In this document: in pieces, positions 1 through 10,449 of the stretch
Layout of the letters: the number at the start of each line of letters is the position of its first letter
Position numbering within the stretch: position 1 is the first letter of the stretch
Origin: Laetiporus sulphureus 93-53
Taxonomy: Eukaryota; Basidiomycota; Agaricomycetes; Polyporales; Laetiporaceae
Assembly: GCF_001632365.1 (NCBI RefSeq)
Contig: NW_024468524.1
Span: 552,090-616,089, forward strand
Reading direction: 5' to 3'
DNA length: 64,000 bases
Notes under the pieces: model-generated
The model's database searches: none
Told to the model about the DNA's origin: nothing
Seen by the model: only the letters and a program-made list of their open reading frames with translations
Made by a program: the position numbers and the translations under genes

Positions 1-602
1 GGCCTTGTCGATCAATACCAGTGGTTAGCCACCTGGACATGCCTAAATCGGGAGGCTCTCCGACACCCATCAGGTCCCGAAATATGCTAAGTTGCGATAA
101 GGATAAGGGTCTTTTTGGAGCCTTTTGGGGCCTCCGAGGTCTGAAATATGCAATCCGCGACAAGGAAATCGCAATTTGGGGCCCCTCAAATATGCTATTT
201 TGCGACACTCCTATATAGGAGTTGCCCGGGTCCTCTCGCACGCCGCGCTCTCTCAGCCCCCCTCCTGTCGCACAATGCACTGCGCCGAACGCTTTAGCAT
301 GTCTCCCATGCCGGGATACTGCGCTCTCATAACGTCGACGACGTGTAAGAGTGACGCTCAGGTCTGCTTCCGCGCGGGTATCGCTCATTCGAGGATCGTG
401 GCACCGAACCCTGAGCCGCGACGGGAAAACGGAGACGGGCTGTAAGTGGTATTTCCGTCGGCGCCACCGCGGATGTGCTGGCGCGTATATGTAGGGTGCT
501 GCTCACTTGTTGTCATTCAAGCATTCATGTTTTGCCGTTCATAGTAATCAGGCAGCCCGTCCTTCACACTACATTTTCGTATCGTCCTCGCTCCTTGGCA
601 TC
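1..602. other. Left edge, no gene recognised; upstream region of the first gene
   Basis: No convincing coding region is seen. The first 222 bases hold three imperfect copies of an AT-rich motif of about 20 bases, beginning (g)aaatatgc and ending tgcgac or a variant, at about 79-98, 143-161 and 186-205. A perfect 16-base palindrome follows at 207-222 (actcctat and its complement). The remainder up to 602 is presumably promoter and 5' leader of the downstream small gene. Confidence 0.5.
79..205. repeat. Three degenerate direct repeats of an aaatatgc...tgcgac motif
   Basis: Copies at about 79-98, 143-161 and 186-205 share the core aaatatgc followed 5-8 bases later by gcga(c/t). Starts are about 64 and 43 bases apart, so this is not a simple tandem repeat. 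It may be the end of a mobile element or a cluster of protein-binding sites. Only similarity by eye supports it. Confidence 0.35.
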
Positions 603-972
603 ATGGTCGCGAAGAGCTGCCTCAAACAACCCTCCCGCACACCCTCTCCGACATTCGGCTCGTTCCAATTCGAGCCCAACCTTGACGCATCAAATCCTGT
701 CGCTGAGGAGCGTCGGAAATCGGTGACGTTCTCCTCGGACGGTGAAGAGGACGTGAAGGAGGAGGTCTTTTACGCCGACGAGTGGGACCGCTCGCCTCAT
801 AAGGTCACACAGAAGCTGAACTACCGGTGAGCCGGGTCTGTCTCAACCTTTTGGATTGGACTAATCGAACGACTGCAGGGATGTCCTCGAGCTCATGGAG
901 CTTCGGCTCGCGCTCCCAAAGGTAGTCAGTGGAGGAAGACGTCGAAGTGACTCGATAGAGTCGACGAGTTAG
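603..972 (+). CDS. Small acidic protein with a PP1-docking-like KSVTF motif, function unknown
   Basis: Two exons, 603-826 and 879-972, separated by a 52-nt GT-AG intron (gtgagc...tgcag), encode 105 residues. The start MVAKSCLKQPSRTPSP is chosen over an upstream in-frame ATG at 507 because the protein becomes charged and low-complexity from here. The sequence contains RRKSVTF followed by an acidic stretch and then FYADEWDRSP. KSVTF fits the (K/R)x(V/I)xF consensus used by protein phosphatase 1 regulators. This is a motif match only, since short motifs of this kind occur by chance. Small fungal proteins with a similar ADEWDR(S/T)P stretch exist but have no assigned role that I know. No signal peptide or membrane segment is visible. 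Confidence 0.7.
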
Positions 973-1569
973 GCGGCCTCAATCAGGAATTGGACTTTGC
1001 GCACTGACGCACTTGCTTGCGTCGTACGGACGCTTGCAGTTCTACCTTATATCAATCGGGCTCGTGTCGGTGATACCCAGACCTTCTAGTTTATGATAAG
1101 CGTTTGGTATAGGCGAACAGTATAGTTGAACTTACGATTACTTTCTGTGCTCTGTGCTCCATGTCGTTGTTACTTTGCTAATATGAAGCCTTGGAGAGGC
1201 TGAGACAAATGAATAAAACTGTCTTCTGCAGGCCATCGCTGCGATTCCCATTGCATGAGTATGCCGAATTAGTCGTAGACTCATACGGTCACCTTGATCT
1301 TCCAACATGAATACAGCTTGTTCATGCAAAGCGTCCAGTCGCTGCCATGCCATGCAGCTAGTCCCGCCAAAGCTTTTGCTGAATTGCCCAGAATTCTGTT
1401 GGGCTCAGTGATGGTTAGCCGGTTGCACATATCGCAAGGAGGAAAACGCGTCGACGCTGTGAGCCACCGACGCGTACGCGTATACACGCGTCCCATCAGA
1501 CTATCATATTGACGCTCACTTTCTTCCCACTGCACATTGATACCCTCTCATACGACGCGATAACCCATT
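973..1569. other. Intergenic region with thymidylate kinase promoter
   Basis: No gene is recognised. The first part is presumably the 3' end of the small gene. The last 130 bases hold the ACGCGT cluster annotated separately. The short ORFs on either strand show no family resemblance. Confidence 0.6.
1446..1491. promoter_or_regulatory. Cluster of four ACGCGT (MluI cell-cycle box) elements
   Basis: Perfect ACGCGT hexamers lie at 1446-1451, 1470-1475, 1476-1481 and 1486-1491, 79-124 bases upstream of the thymidylate kinase start codon. In budding and fission yeast this hexamer is bound by MBF (Mbp1/Swi6-type factors) and drives G1/S expression of DNA-synthesis genes, including thymidylate kinase. 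Four perfect copies in 46 bases is far above chance. Binding in this species is inferred. Confidence 0.75.
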
Positions 1570-2440
1570 ATGTCTACACAACCACAGAAACGCGGTACGT
1601 TTATCGTCCTCGAAGGCCTCGACAGGTCCGGGAAGAGCACGCAGGCGGCGATCCTGCTCGAGCGCATACAGGCCGCAGGCATCTCTGCAAAGTTCATGAA
1701 GTTCCCTGGTACACAATGCAATCAATGCTAGCAGGGACATATCCAATGCTGACAGCGTATTGCTAGACCGCACGACGCCTATTGGGAAGATGATCGATGC
1801 CTACCTGCGCTCCGAGACCGAGCTCGACGACCACGCCGTGCACCTGCTTTTCTCCGCAAACCGCTGGGAACTTGCGTACGTACCATTCTCTCTACTGCTG
1901 ATAGCGCTATTGACTTCTGTTTTACACTCCAGATCGACCATTGAATCCACCCTCCGTGCGGGCACGACCATCATCTGCGACCGCTACGCCTTCTCCGGCA
2001 TCGCCTTCTCCTACTCCAAACTCGCGCCTCCTCCCCCATCTACCACTTCCTCTTCCACCACCGCACACGTCGGCTCTCTCCTCTCATACGAATGGTGTCG
2101 CGGGCCCGACATCGGCCTCCCCGCGCCGGACCTCACGCTCTTCCTCGACGTGCCGCCCTCGGCTGTGCGAGCACGCGGTGGCTTCGGCGAGGAGCGCTAC
2201 GAGCGGCCGGACGTCCAGCAGCGCGTGAAGGAAGCATTTGAACGTATCGGCGAGGAGATGGGTGAGGGTATCCTCCGCGAGGGCCGCTGGGTCGTCGTCG
2301 AGGCCGAGCGGCCAAAGGAGGACGTCGCGAAGACGGTGTGGGAGTGGGTCGGTCCGCTGGCGGCGGGCACGGACAGGCCACTGACGAGACTCTGGGATGA
2401 GAAGGAGAATAAGGAGAGGAACGAGCAATTGTATATATGA
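1570..2440 (+). CDS. CDC8: Thymidylate kinase (dTMP kinase)
   Basis: Phosphorylates dTMP to dTDP with ATP, the step that commits thymidylate to dTTP and DNA synthesis. Three exons (1570-1708, 1767-1875, 1933-2440) give 251 residues. The second intron is 57 nt, a multiple of three, and open, so a naive ORF reads through it. Visible motifs are the P-loop GLDRSGKST near residue 17, the substrate-binding stretch FPDRTTPIG, NRWE, and the family signature DRYAFSG. After this comes a Pro/Ser/Thr-rich insertion (PPPPSTTSSSTT) before the WC..PD.GLP.PDL.LFLD block. Length is slightly above the usual 210-220 because of this insertion. The start is the first ATG, directly before the KRGTFIVLEG core. The ACGCGT cluster just upstream fits S-phase expression. 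Confidence 0.96.
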
Positions 2441-2540
2441 CAGGACGTATGCAAATAGGGCGATGCTTTACATGCGCAGCGGTAGTGTACACAGGTGAGA
2501 AGTCCGGCTATGGAACAAGATGATACGCACGATACAGCAA

Positions 2541-4640
2541 CTACCGCCGCTGGTATCCCCTCCGCCCCTCTTTCGCCTTCATTGCACGCTTCCGTTCCCT
2601 CTCCTCCTCCCGCGCGCGCGCGCCCCGCTGCCTCGGGTCGATCACCTCATAGTCTCGCTCCGCCTTGTTCACCTCCTCGGAGTTATCCTTCGGGAAGTGC
2701 AGCGCATGCGCGAGGAAATCTGTGTCCGCGTCGACCTCCATGCCCACTTCCTCGCCTGTTGCAGGCTCTACTCCCGCTCCGCCCTTCGCTCCCTCACCGT
2801 CAGTGGGTATTTGCTCAACTTCAGGCTTGAGCTCGGGCGCCGTGCTCTTGATTTTGCTCCGGAAGCTATTGAGCGCAGCGAGGACGTCTCCTTCGTCCCT
2901 CCGCTTACCCTTCTTGTGCACGCCGCGCCCCTTCGTGTATTTGCCCATCTCCTCTTCCAAATATGACTTCTTCTGTCTCTTCCGTGAAGGCTCGTCCTCG
3001 TCGCTCTCTGCACCCCGCCGCGCCAGCCTCCGGATCTCCGCTTCCATTTTCTCGATCTCAGTCTTGCGGGCGTTGCTGGATGGCGATGTGAGATGAGATT
3101 GCATGAAGAAGAACAGTACTGAATATGTCAAACTTACCTCTGGGCGGCCTGCTCCTGCGCGTGTTTCTCGCGGATTTTGATGATCTCAGAGTCCTCCTTC
3201 TCTTTCATTGATAATTTCTTCGGTTGCTGCTCGGTCAGTTGAGATGTATGAGCGCCCTATCTCCAGGCGATGCAGAAAGACACATACCGCACTTGGTTCT
3301 GATGAGGTCGCCTTAGATTTTGACAATTTCTCCTTGGCGGGAGCAATGACGGCCGGTATCGATATTGGCTGCTCGGGCTCCAGCACTAGGCAATCCATCA
3401 ATGTTCTGCCCAGAACCAGTTTTGGCAGCGGCGTAACCTACGGTCTGGACGAACAATCGGCTTCTTCTTGATGATAACAGGCTCCTCCTCTGCCGTCTCA
3501 TCCGCACCGAAGCTGAGCAACTTTACATTTCTGAGGGATACAGCGAATGTTAGTTTTTCAAGCAGCACTTCATGGTCTTCCAGCGTACTTCTTAGCCCCA
3601 CGACGACGCTGCTCTTCTTCTCGCTCACGCTGAACCTTCTCTCGTGCTCGTTGCTGGGTACGCTTTTCTTCAGCGGTGATACGCGGGACGATGTCATCGA
3701 AAGGGTTGTCGACAATACGGACCGTCTTGATCTTCGGAGGGCTTGAATTCCTCTCACATGAGATGCTCCTCGGTTTGTGAGGTTCTGAAAATACGTACTA
3801 TAGCGGACGGCCATTCTCGTCAATCTCTAGTGCACAGCGCCTAAGTGTCTCGTTTCATCCACGAGAGGACAGGCGTTTGACGTACCCATTTCACCGATTT
3901 TCAGTACATCTATATGCCGCCGTCAGTCTCAGTCCGGTGTTAGATCCTGATCGTACACATACTGTACAGCGTGTCGCCCACGACACGTCCGAACAATGTA
4001 TGCTTGCCGTGCAGCTCGTCCGCACGATCTGGACTATCATGTTAGGAACACTTTCACACCTGATCGGTAGCAACATACCGAGCGTGATGAAGAATTGAGA
4101 GTCATTCGAATCCTTGGTCCCGTTGTTCGCCATTGCCACTAAGCCACGGTGGGAGAAGCGCAGACGTGGATGAATCTCATCCTCGAATGGCTCTGGGGGC
4201 GAGCACAGCGTGAGCATAAGTTTGTGACGACGGACACAGATTACACACCTCCATAGAATGACTCTCCTCCAGCACCAGTTCCTGTCCTATCTCCTGTTTG
4301 GACCAGGAAGCCTGGTACGATACTAGACCAGATCCATTGCGCGCGAGTCAGTTTGTTGTCCGGGGCATTAATTCCGCTGCGGTACCATACCGATGAAAGA
4401 TGACACCATCATAGTACCCTACATAGAGCGATCAGTTTCATGTGGCAGTAGCAGACTCATATGAGATGCACCTTCCATTGCCAGAGCTATGAAGTTGCGG
4501 CATGCTTTGGGAGCTTCCTATGACCGTTCTCGCCTTGCGCAGGAAGATGAATGGGGACTGCTTACCTTTGACCAGAGCTCGACGTCAATCTCGCCAGCGG
4601 TGGTGTCGATGATAACGCGTCCGTGAGTTGGGAGTGCCAT
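2541..4640 (-). CDS. CWC27: Cyclophilin-type peptidyl-prolyl isomerase CWC27, spliceosome-associated
   Basis: CWC27 is a nuclear cyclophilin-like protein that joins the spliceosome around the Bact stage. The gene has many short exons. The N-terminus reads MALPTHGRVIIDTTAGEIDVELW, the hallmark start of this subfamily. The cyclophilin core follows, with FHRIVPGFLVQTGD, GGESFYGEPFEDEIHPRL, and GLVAMANNGTKDSNDSQFFIT. The long C-terminal part is charged and probably disordered, with lysine/glutamate-rich stretches, RKRQKKS, and a terminal run of Arg/Lys/Glu ending near KEGRRGYQRR. This matches the CWC27 layout of one isomerase domain plus a helical charged tail. It is divergently transcribed from UBC6, with 196 bp between start codons. 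The exact boundaries of middle exons (about 3400-3900) are less certain than the two ends. Confidence 0.9.
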
Positions 4641-4836
4641 GATGAGCGCAACAGATCAAGCTTGAAGCTTGAAGTGCAACCATTGGCGCGTCGTGCGAAT
4701 CCGTCACGCGATCATCGTACGCACGCGAGAGCCACATGGCCTGCCGTCTAGAGCGTACGACGGGGCGGTGGCGACTTCCAACTATCCACCAGTTCCTCAC
4801 ACAGCTCACTAGTCCTTCTCATTCTCCACATTCACC
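4641..4836. promoter_or_regulatory. Bidirectional promoter between CWC27 and UBC6
   Basis: Only 196 bases separate the two divergent start codons, so 5' leaders and promoters must overlap or be very short. No TATA box or recognised factor site stands out. The interval has several cacgcg/acgcac stretches but no perfect ACGCGT. Confidence 0.6.
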
Positions 4837-6183
4837 ATGGCTTCCAAGGCTGCTCACAAACGAGTGTGTTACCATCCTTTTGCATGATGATATCGATACT
4901 AATATCGACGACGCCCTGCTACAGCTGACTAAGGAGTATATGACCATGCAGAGAGATCCACCGCCGTTTGTATGGGCGGCACCGGAAGAAAGCAACATTT
5001 TGACCTGTATGTGCTGCGATATACTTTCCTGTTCATCTACGCTAAACTCATTGCACAGGGAACTACATTATCGTACGGATTACCATCTTCCTTTGTCGCT
5101 TGCATGCAGCTCACACAAATTCGGTGATCAGCGCGGACCACCCGACTCTCCTTTTGCCGGTGGCGAATACCATGGTGTCCTTCTCTTCCCATCTGAGTAT
5201 CCGTTCAAGCCGCCAGGCATCAAGGTACGTTGCTGTGCATTACTGACGGGATCCATGGAGATCAACCGCCGCCTTTATTGCAGATGCTGACGCCCTCGGG
5301 TCGATTCCAACCGGATAAGAAGATCTGCTTCTCCATGTCTGACTTCCACCCGGGAACTGTAAGAGTTTTTCACCGTAGTCTTGGGTGGCATTGCTTACAT
5401 TTCCGGTCTCAACCTAGTGGAACCCCGCCTGGAGCGTTTCAACAATGTGCGTGCCCGCTTTGGCCCGGTGATACATTGATCGCAGACTGACCTTTATCTT
5501 TGATAGATTGACTGGGCTGTTGTCTTTCATGCTCTCAGACGAGATGACCACGGGGTCTGTTACTACCACGGACGCAGATAAGCGCCTGTATGCCGCGCGG
5601 AGCCACTCGTGGAATGTGAGCCAGCGGAGATTTAAGGATGCGTTCCCTGAGGTCAGTAAGATTTATCTGCGCGTAAGACCTGCATATCCTGCTGCGGCCG
5701 CTCTTTCGCCTTATTTTGAGCCCGGAGGTTTTGCAATCGCCGCATCGCTTAGGCGCCCTTCAGGCGTAGCACTGCCCGGTGATCATGGGAAACGGGATTG
5801 TGATATGGCTATATATCTATAGCGGGTTTTTCATGTGTACTGATATATTCACCCAGCATTGCACTCCGACTCTTCGCGACTTGCCGAACATGGGCGAGAA
5901 GGAATGCGGGCGCACTCCTCAGCCATCCTCAACGGCTCCCGGCACCCCTTCCCTTGTTCCCTCAACAACGGCGCCCGCGTCCTCCCTGCTTCCCACTAGC
6001 TCCACTACGACAGACCCTAATGCCTTAGGGAGCAGACCTACGGCCGCAGCGGGCGCCGGCGAGCCGAATGCGAACCCGCCAGGATGGTCTGAAGCATGGC
6101 GGCAGATTATCTGGGAGAAGTGGCGGTGGGGCGTCATCCTCGCGCTCGCGCTTGTCGTTAGCCGGCTGTCCTCCAGCTCTTGA
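4837..6183 (+). CDS. UBC6: Ubiquitin-conjugating enzyme E2 of the UBC6 type, tail-anchored in the ER
   Basis: Carries ubiquitin on a cysteine and works with ER ubiquitin ligases in ER-associated degradation. Exons encode [34 protein letters not shown], the YPFKPPGIK block, and [35 protein letters not shown]6 proteins have no classical HPN triad. The Cys in [12 protein letters not shown] is the expected catalytic residue. After the E2 fold comes a Ser/Thr/Pro-rich linker, then a single C-terminal hydrophobic helix ([14 protein letters not shown]) with almost nothing after it, as expected for a tail anchor. The exon at 5059-5072 is only 14 nt long and encodes most of WNYII. Its neighbours are flanked by normal GT-AG introns. 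Family identity is firm. Confidence 0.94.
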
Positions 6184-6784
6184 GGCTACGTGGACGAGGG
6201 CTCGTTGTGTCTTTCTCTGCTGTTTCTCCCGTCTCTCGATTCTGGGCTTGGCTTGGCTTCTGCGGTTTGAGTGGAGGTGGTGTGCGGTTGATTTAGAAGT
6301 AGTGAGTGTAAGCAAATAAACGACGTTAGTCTCTATCGTTTTCTCCAATCCCCCCTTCTTCACGTATGCCCCCATACTGCAGATGTAGTCGAGGATATGC
6401 AGCACCGTGCGTTTGAATGCCCGGTGGACCACACTCGTTGAGCTCTTTTGTCTCCATACATGTACCCTCGGGTTCTGCCTGGAAATCCACCTAATGATTG
6501 CCCCCATTTCTTGTTTTACTAAGCATGTACAATTTATATCGAGTTGGAGATTCTCCTCGCTGGCTTGTGTTGCATTCGCGCTTGAGAGAACAAAAGGCGA
6601 GCAATGTAAGCAAGCGGTGCTGATATAGTGATGCTAGCGGTAGATGGGTGTGGTACATAGCATATGATGTACGATGATGATCTGACCAGAAAGTATCATA
6701 ATGCGACAATAGACATCTCGATAAACAACCTTACAGATCGGCATCATAATGTTATAAAGTGCGCTATTTGCAATTTGACACGGA
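6184..6784. other. Convergent 3' intergenic region
   Basis: Lies between the stop codons of two genes transcribed toward each other. It should contain both 3' untranslated regions. No gene, repeat or RNA structure is recognised. Confidence 0.6.
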
Positions 6785-9651
6785 TCACCTCGAAGCCTTC
6801 TCCCGGAATGTCATTTGATGACACACAGCAATGAGCGGCCACAGCCCCTCGGTCGACCTATGCACCGAATCAGCTCGTCCAGGGCGCCACGATATCATAC
6901 AGCAGGAACGCACCCATCTTCCTTATCCCACTCCTTTCTCCTTAGCACAAACCGCTGGTCGCACGCCCAACCGCCCTCATTCTCCGAATAGCACACAAGC
7001 AGCACGCCTACTGTGCTCTCCAGGCATGTAACGTCGTAATCGATGCTGGCCTGGCGGCCCACGCAGAAATGGCGGTCGTCCGGGAGGGAGAGAAGCTCGG
7101 CAATGATGTCGAGACGGCCCTGCTTCAACTTTTCGGTCGGTCCGCGTGGGTGTGGCAGCTTGGTATGCGATCTCGGGAGCAGAGTCGCGCTTGGGGCATC
7201 GGGTGGATGCTGCGTTTGTACGGAGAATGTGGCAAGGCGTGAATAAGCGCTGGCGAGCGAAGAGCGGTCTGAATCGAACGCGCGGATGTGCCTGTGATGG
7301 AAGAGCACGACGTAAGCTCTGAATGCAGGCGCGAGAGGAATTTGTGAACGTACTTCTGCAGGAACTCGAGAGCGGCCTCTTCCAGCTCTTGAACCTCGTC
7401 CGCTGTATTCTGCGAATCGTCTACAGTAGGTGCATTCGGTTTTGAAGACAGTGCGTGAGTCTCTTGTGGCGGGGCCTGGTCTCGGGCGTGCTCGAGGTGT
7501 TTATCGCTCGTTCTGTTCGTACGTATCCTCCGCGGGAGCGGAAGCGGCATTGAGGGGGAGATTGCGGATATATCTGGCCGCTCCAACGTCGCACTTGAAG
7601 CTGGCTTACAGGTTTTGTACTGCCCGCTCGCTGCCGGTTCAACCGTCGCGACACTTCGCGCAGGTGAATCCTCAGACTGAACCGCTCGTGCATTCTGTAA
7701 GTCCTCTGCTGAACTTCGAACGGCATTCGCATCAGATTGGTGAGACGGTCGTGAGCCATTCTTGTTATAAATGGTGGTGGTCATCATAGACGACGTCTGT
7801 ACTGGGCCACTCGCTGTACTACCATTAATTCCGTGGGGAGACGCCAGTGGCTTCGACCGCGGCAATATATGGGCCAAGGAAGTTGAGTTGCGAAAGTTTT
7901 TCGTGGATTGTTGGGACTCAACGGTACTATTTAGCCTGTGTATGCCAGCAGTGCTTGTCGAATTGGACGAGCCTAGCTCTCCATGAGCTGAAAACGCAGC
8001 GAGGGGCAAGTTCGAGGATGACGAGGTAGATGAGAGACTTGGGCCATTGGGCTGTCCACCGTTGACGCGGGGAGGGGGTTTGGTCGGCTTCGAGCGGGGT
8101 AAAGCAACTGGCTCGGCATGAACTCGCGAAGTTGCAACGGGTGGCCCTTTATGCGAAGGTACATCAGTAGCATTTCCGGGCATCGAGGCTGATACAGTTA
8201 AATGGCGTTCCTGCCCTGCGGAAGATGGGGAATGCACTGCCGCTTCATTCGCATCGACGTTGATAATCTGAGCGTCTTCTGAGTGTCGACAGTCGGGTTG
8301 GATGGAAGTGGTTGAAGAAACACGAGCGTCTTGAGTGTGAGGTAGGGATTGTATGACGTCGGACATTATTGGAACACGGCTCTTCCTACGGGCGATAAGC
8401 CAATCGTTTGATAGACTGCCATATGTAGTATTAGGCATGGCAATGGACGCACCAGTCGATTACCATTCCATCATCCCTAGAAGATCATAGGATATGTTAA
8501 TTCAATTGCCTTGTGCAAATGAACGAATCCACACCTCGTAAACGCCCTGACAATCTTGATGCCCGCATTAAGCGACTTGACACGTTTCTGCTCGCAGACG
8601 ATCCACTCCCGGCGGTGCGCGCGGTAGTTTGGAGAGTATGCGCGGCAGTTGAGAGGGAGGGGAGCATAAAGGAGTGAGCCAGAGGTGAGGGCTCGAGGCG
8701 CGGGTGGACCGGTAGCTTTGAGGGAAGGACTGGGACTGCGCTCGGCTTTGACGGATGCTTCGGAGACCGGATCGGAGGCGCGGCTGAAGGGTATGGACGA
8801 AGAGGGATGTTGATGTCCAGGTTGAGTGTCTCCGGAGCGAAGGACGGATGGGAGGGCAGACACTGACAGAAGGGGTGGAGAAGTCGGTCTGGATTTGTCG
8901 CCAACGACAGCAGATAGCGTAATAGTTTCCTCGAGTGCTTCGATAAGCAGCGGCGATGAGAGTCTGCGCTTTTGCAGAGGCGGGTATATGGATATGGATG
9001 ACGAAGATGACGGAGAGGATTCCCGCGGCCTTTTCTGACGTGAAAGTGAAGTCCAGATATCAGGTTCATCCTGCTGCACTTCATTGCCGTTCGACGATGT
9101 ATCTAGAGTTGAGTGCACGACATTTGGATGTGTCCGGTCTCCCTTTAGTGAAGTGGATCTGAGTGCGTGTCAGCACGTAGACATACAAAGGGTTTTATGT
9201 GCTACACCTACACCATGTCCTTTTCATTCTGACGTCGATGTTCAAACGCGTTTCCAGACATGAGATCACTGCCAGATGTCCTGATAGATGGCCCTGGACA
9301 ACTCAAGCCTGCTTGAGGCGCACCAAATGAGTCTCGCACATTCTCACCGAATGAACTGTGCCGCTTGCCAGGACCCCTACGGCGATGATTAAAGAGGGGC
9401 TTTGGACGCCCACTCCCGTTGTAATAGCCTCTCCCGCGCGACGGCGGATTCGACGTCCGGATTAAAGGGGGTTGCTGCACCCTCCGCTTGTTGATGGATT
9501 CGTTCGGCTGGACGTCTTCCGGGATGGCTCTGGAGGAGCTGGCAACAGGGCCATTTGCGGGTACGACAGAACTTGGGTTTGAACGAATTTTAGCGGGCCG
9601 CCACCTGCGCCTGTTGGGATAGGCGTCGCTCAGGCGCGCGTTGAAGGACAT
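6785..9651 (-). CDS. NTF2-like domain protein with long disordered N-terminal region
   Basis: The C-terminal part has an NTF2-like fold signature: FLQKYV, then FHHRHIRAFDSDRSSLASAYS, then LPDDRHFCVG, and a final exon reading GLWPLIAVCHQMTFREK. This pattern resembles the NTF2-like domains of nuclear export factors (Mex67/NXF) and related proteins. No leucine-rich repeats or RNA-recognition domain are visible. The N-terminal two thirds are Ser/Pro/Arg-rich, with an Arg/Gly-rich patch (SRGRGYYNGSGRPKP) and a KRPRESSPSSSSS stretch, so probably disordered and nuclear. Between them is a conserved-looking segment containing REWIVCEQKRVKSLN followed by IVRAFTR and DDGMVID. The start is MSFNARLSDAYP at 9651. 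The first intron ends at ctaaag. The last intron begins gtgcgt and restores the frame into the terminal exon. A role in RNA export is only an inference. Confidence 0.6.
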
Positions 9652-9802
9652 CGCGGTTTGACAGGGTTTGACGCGTGGTACAGGAGGGAAAGTCACTGCC
9701 CTACTAACATGAGCCTGTGCCCAAGTGCCGGCGTTCGTGGGACTTCAAATTTCAAAGCATGCGCCCGCCAGTGTCTCGATTGAAGCCAAACTCAGGGAGG
9801 AG

Positions 9803-9880
9803 CTTGTCTCCCCTAGGCAGACCTATAAAATCGCCTTTTCTGAGGGAGCGACGACAGGCGATATTAAGGTCTGCTTCAAA
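9803..9880 (+). repeat. Dispersed repeat copy 1, module 1 (stem-loop)
   Basis: Starts cttgtctcccctaggcagac and ends ggtctgcttcaa. The arms 9815-9835 and 9857-9876 are complementary (gcagacct with aggtctgc outside; atcgcc with ggcgat inside) around a 21-base loop containing tctgaggga. The second copy at 59205-59284 has the same architecture and the same loop length, but a different, still self-complementary, inner stem. Confidence 0.7.
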
Positions 9881-10138
9881 ATGTGCCCTTCGACCCGTAG
9901 TACGCACTTTCGATCACGTGCCACACCGTTTTGACAGCATCGGGCATGCCTGTAATGTCCAAGTCCAATCCATGAATATGTACAACAGCTCTGTGAAATT
10001 TAAAACTGTGTAGTAGTGATGTCTATGAGACCAAGAATAGAGGTACAAGTTGGCTATCAGAGACAGAAGGGCATGTTCAATATGCTACAATGAGCCTCAG
10101 CCACCACACTTCTCAGCCACCGGCGTGTCATCCCGCCA

Positions 10139-10180
10139 ATCGACGCGTTTCGGAGATTAAGAAGCGCTTATGTAACTCCG
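10139..10180 (+). repeat. Dispersed repeat copy 1, module 2
   Basis: Begins atcgacgcgtttcggagat and ends gtaactccg. It is nearly identical to 59745-59784 in the same orientation and order relative to module 1. The cggag/ctccg ends are inverted and flank a gcgctta core. Confidence 0.7.
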
Positions 10181-10449
10181 TACTACGGTCATCCGATCCC
10201 TACTAGTAGGGCTCTTAGGGTCAAACGCGGAGTACTGGATATCTTGCGCCTCATCTTTGGAAGGAATCGTGGGTAGTTTTTTTTCATGACAATTGGCCTT
10301 GATATTTGTTCTCACTATATGTTGAAAATCTTCTGTCCTGTTTCTCCATCATCATGCAGTGGAGAGTCTTGCAGTAGCAGAGCATGATCATGAAAACCCC
10401 ACGAAAACCCAATGAAAACCAGTTTTCTCGTCAAACATAGCAAGCTGTT

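Larger units (their letters stand above)
9652..10449. other. Intergenic region carrying dispersed repeat copy 1
   Basis: No gene is recognised. The interval holds the two modules of a repeat that recurs at about 59.2-59.8 kb (annotated separately) and a 14-base perfect palindrome at 10198-10211 (ccctact and its complement). Confidence 0.6.

Noticed and set aside
361..372. A third copy of the repeat arm (ggtctgcttc)
   Set aside because: Ten matching bases only, with no matching partner arm or loop nearby; consistent with chance.
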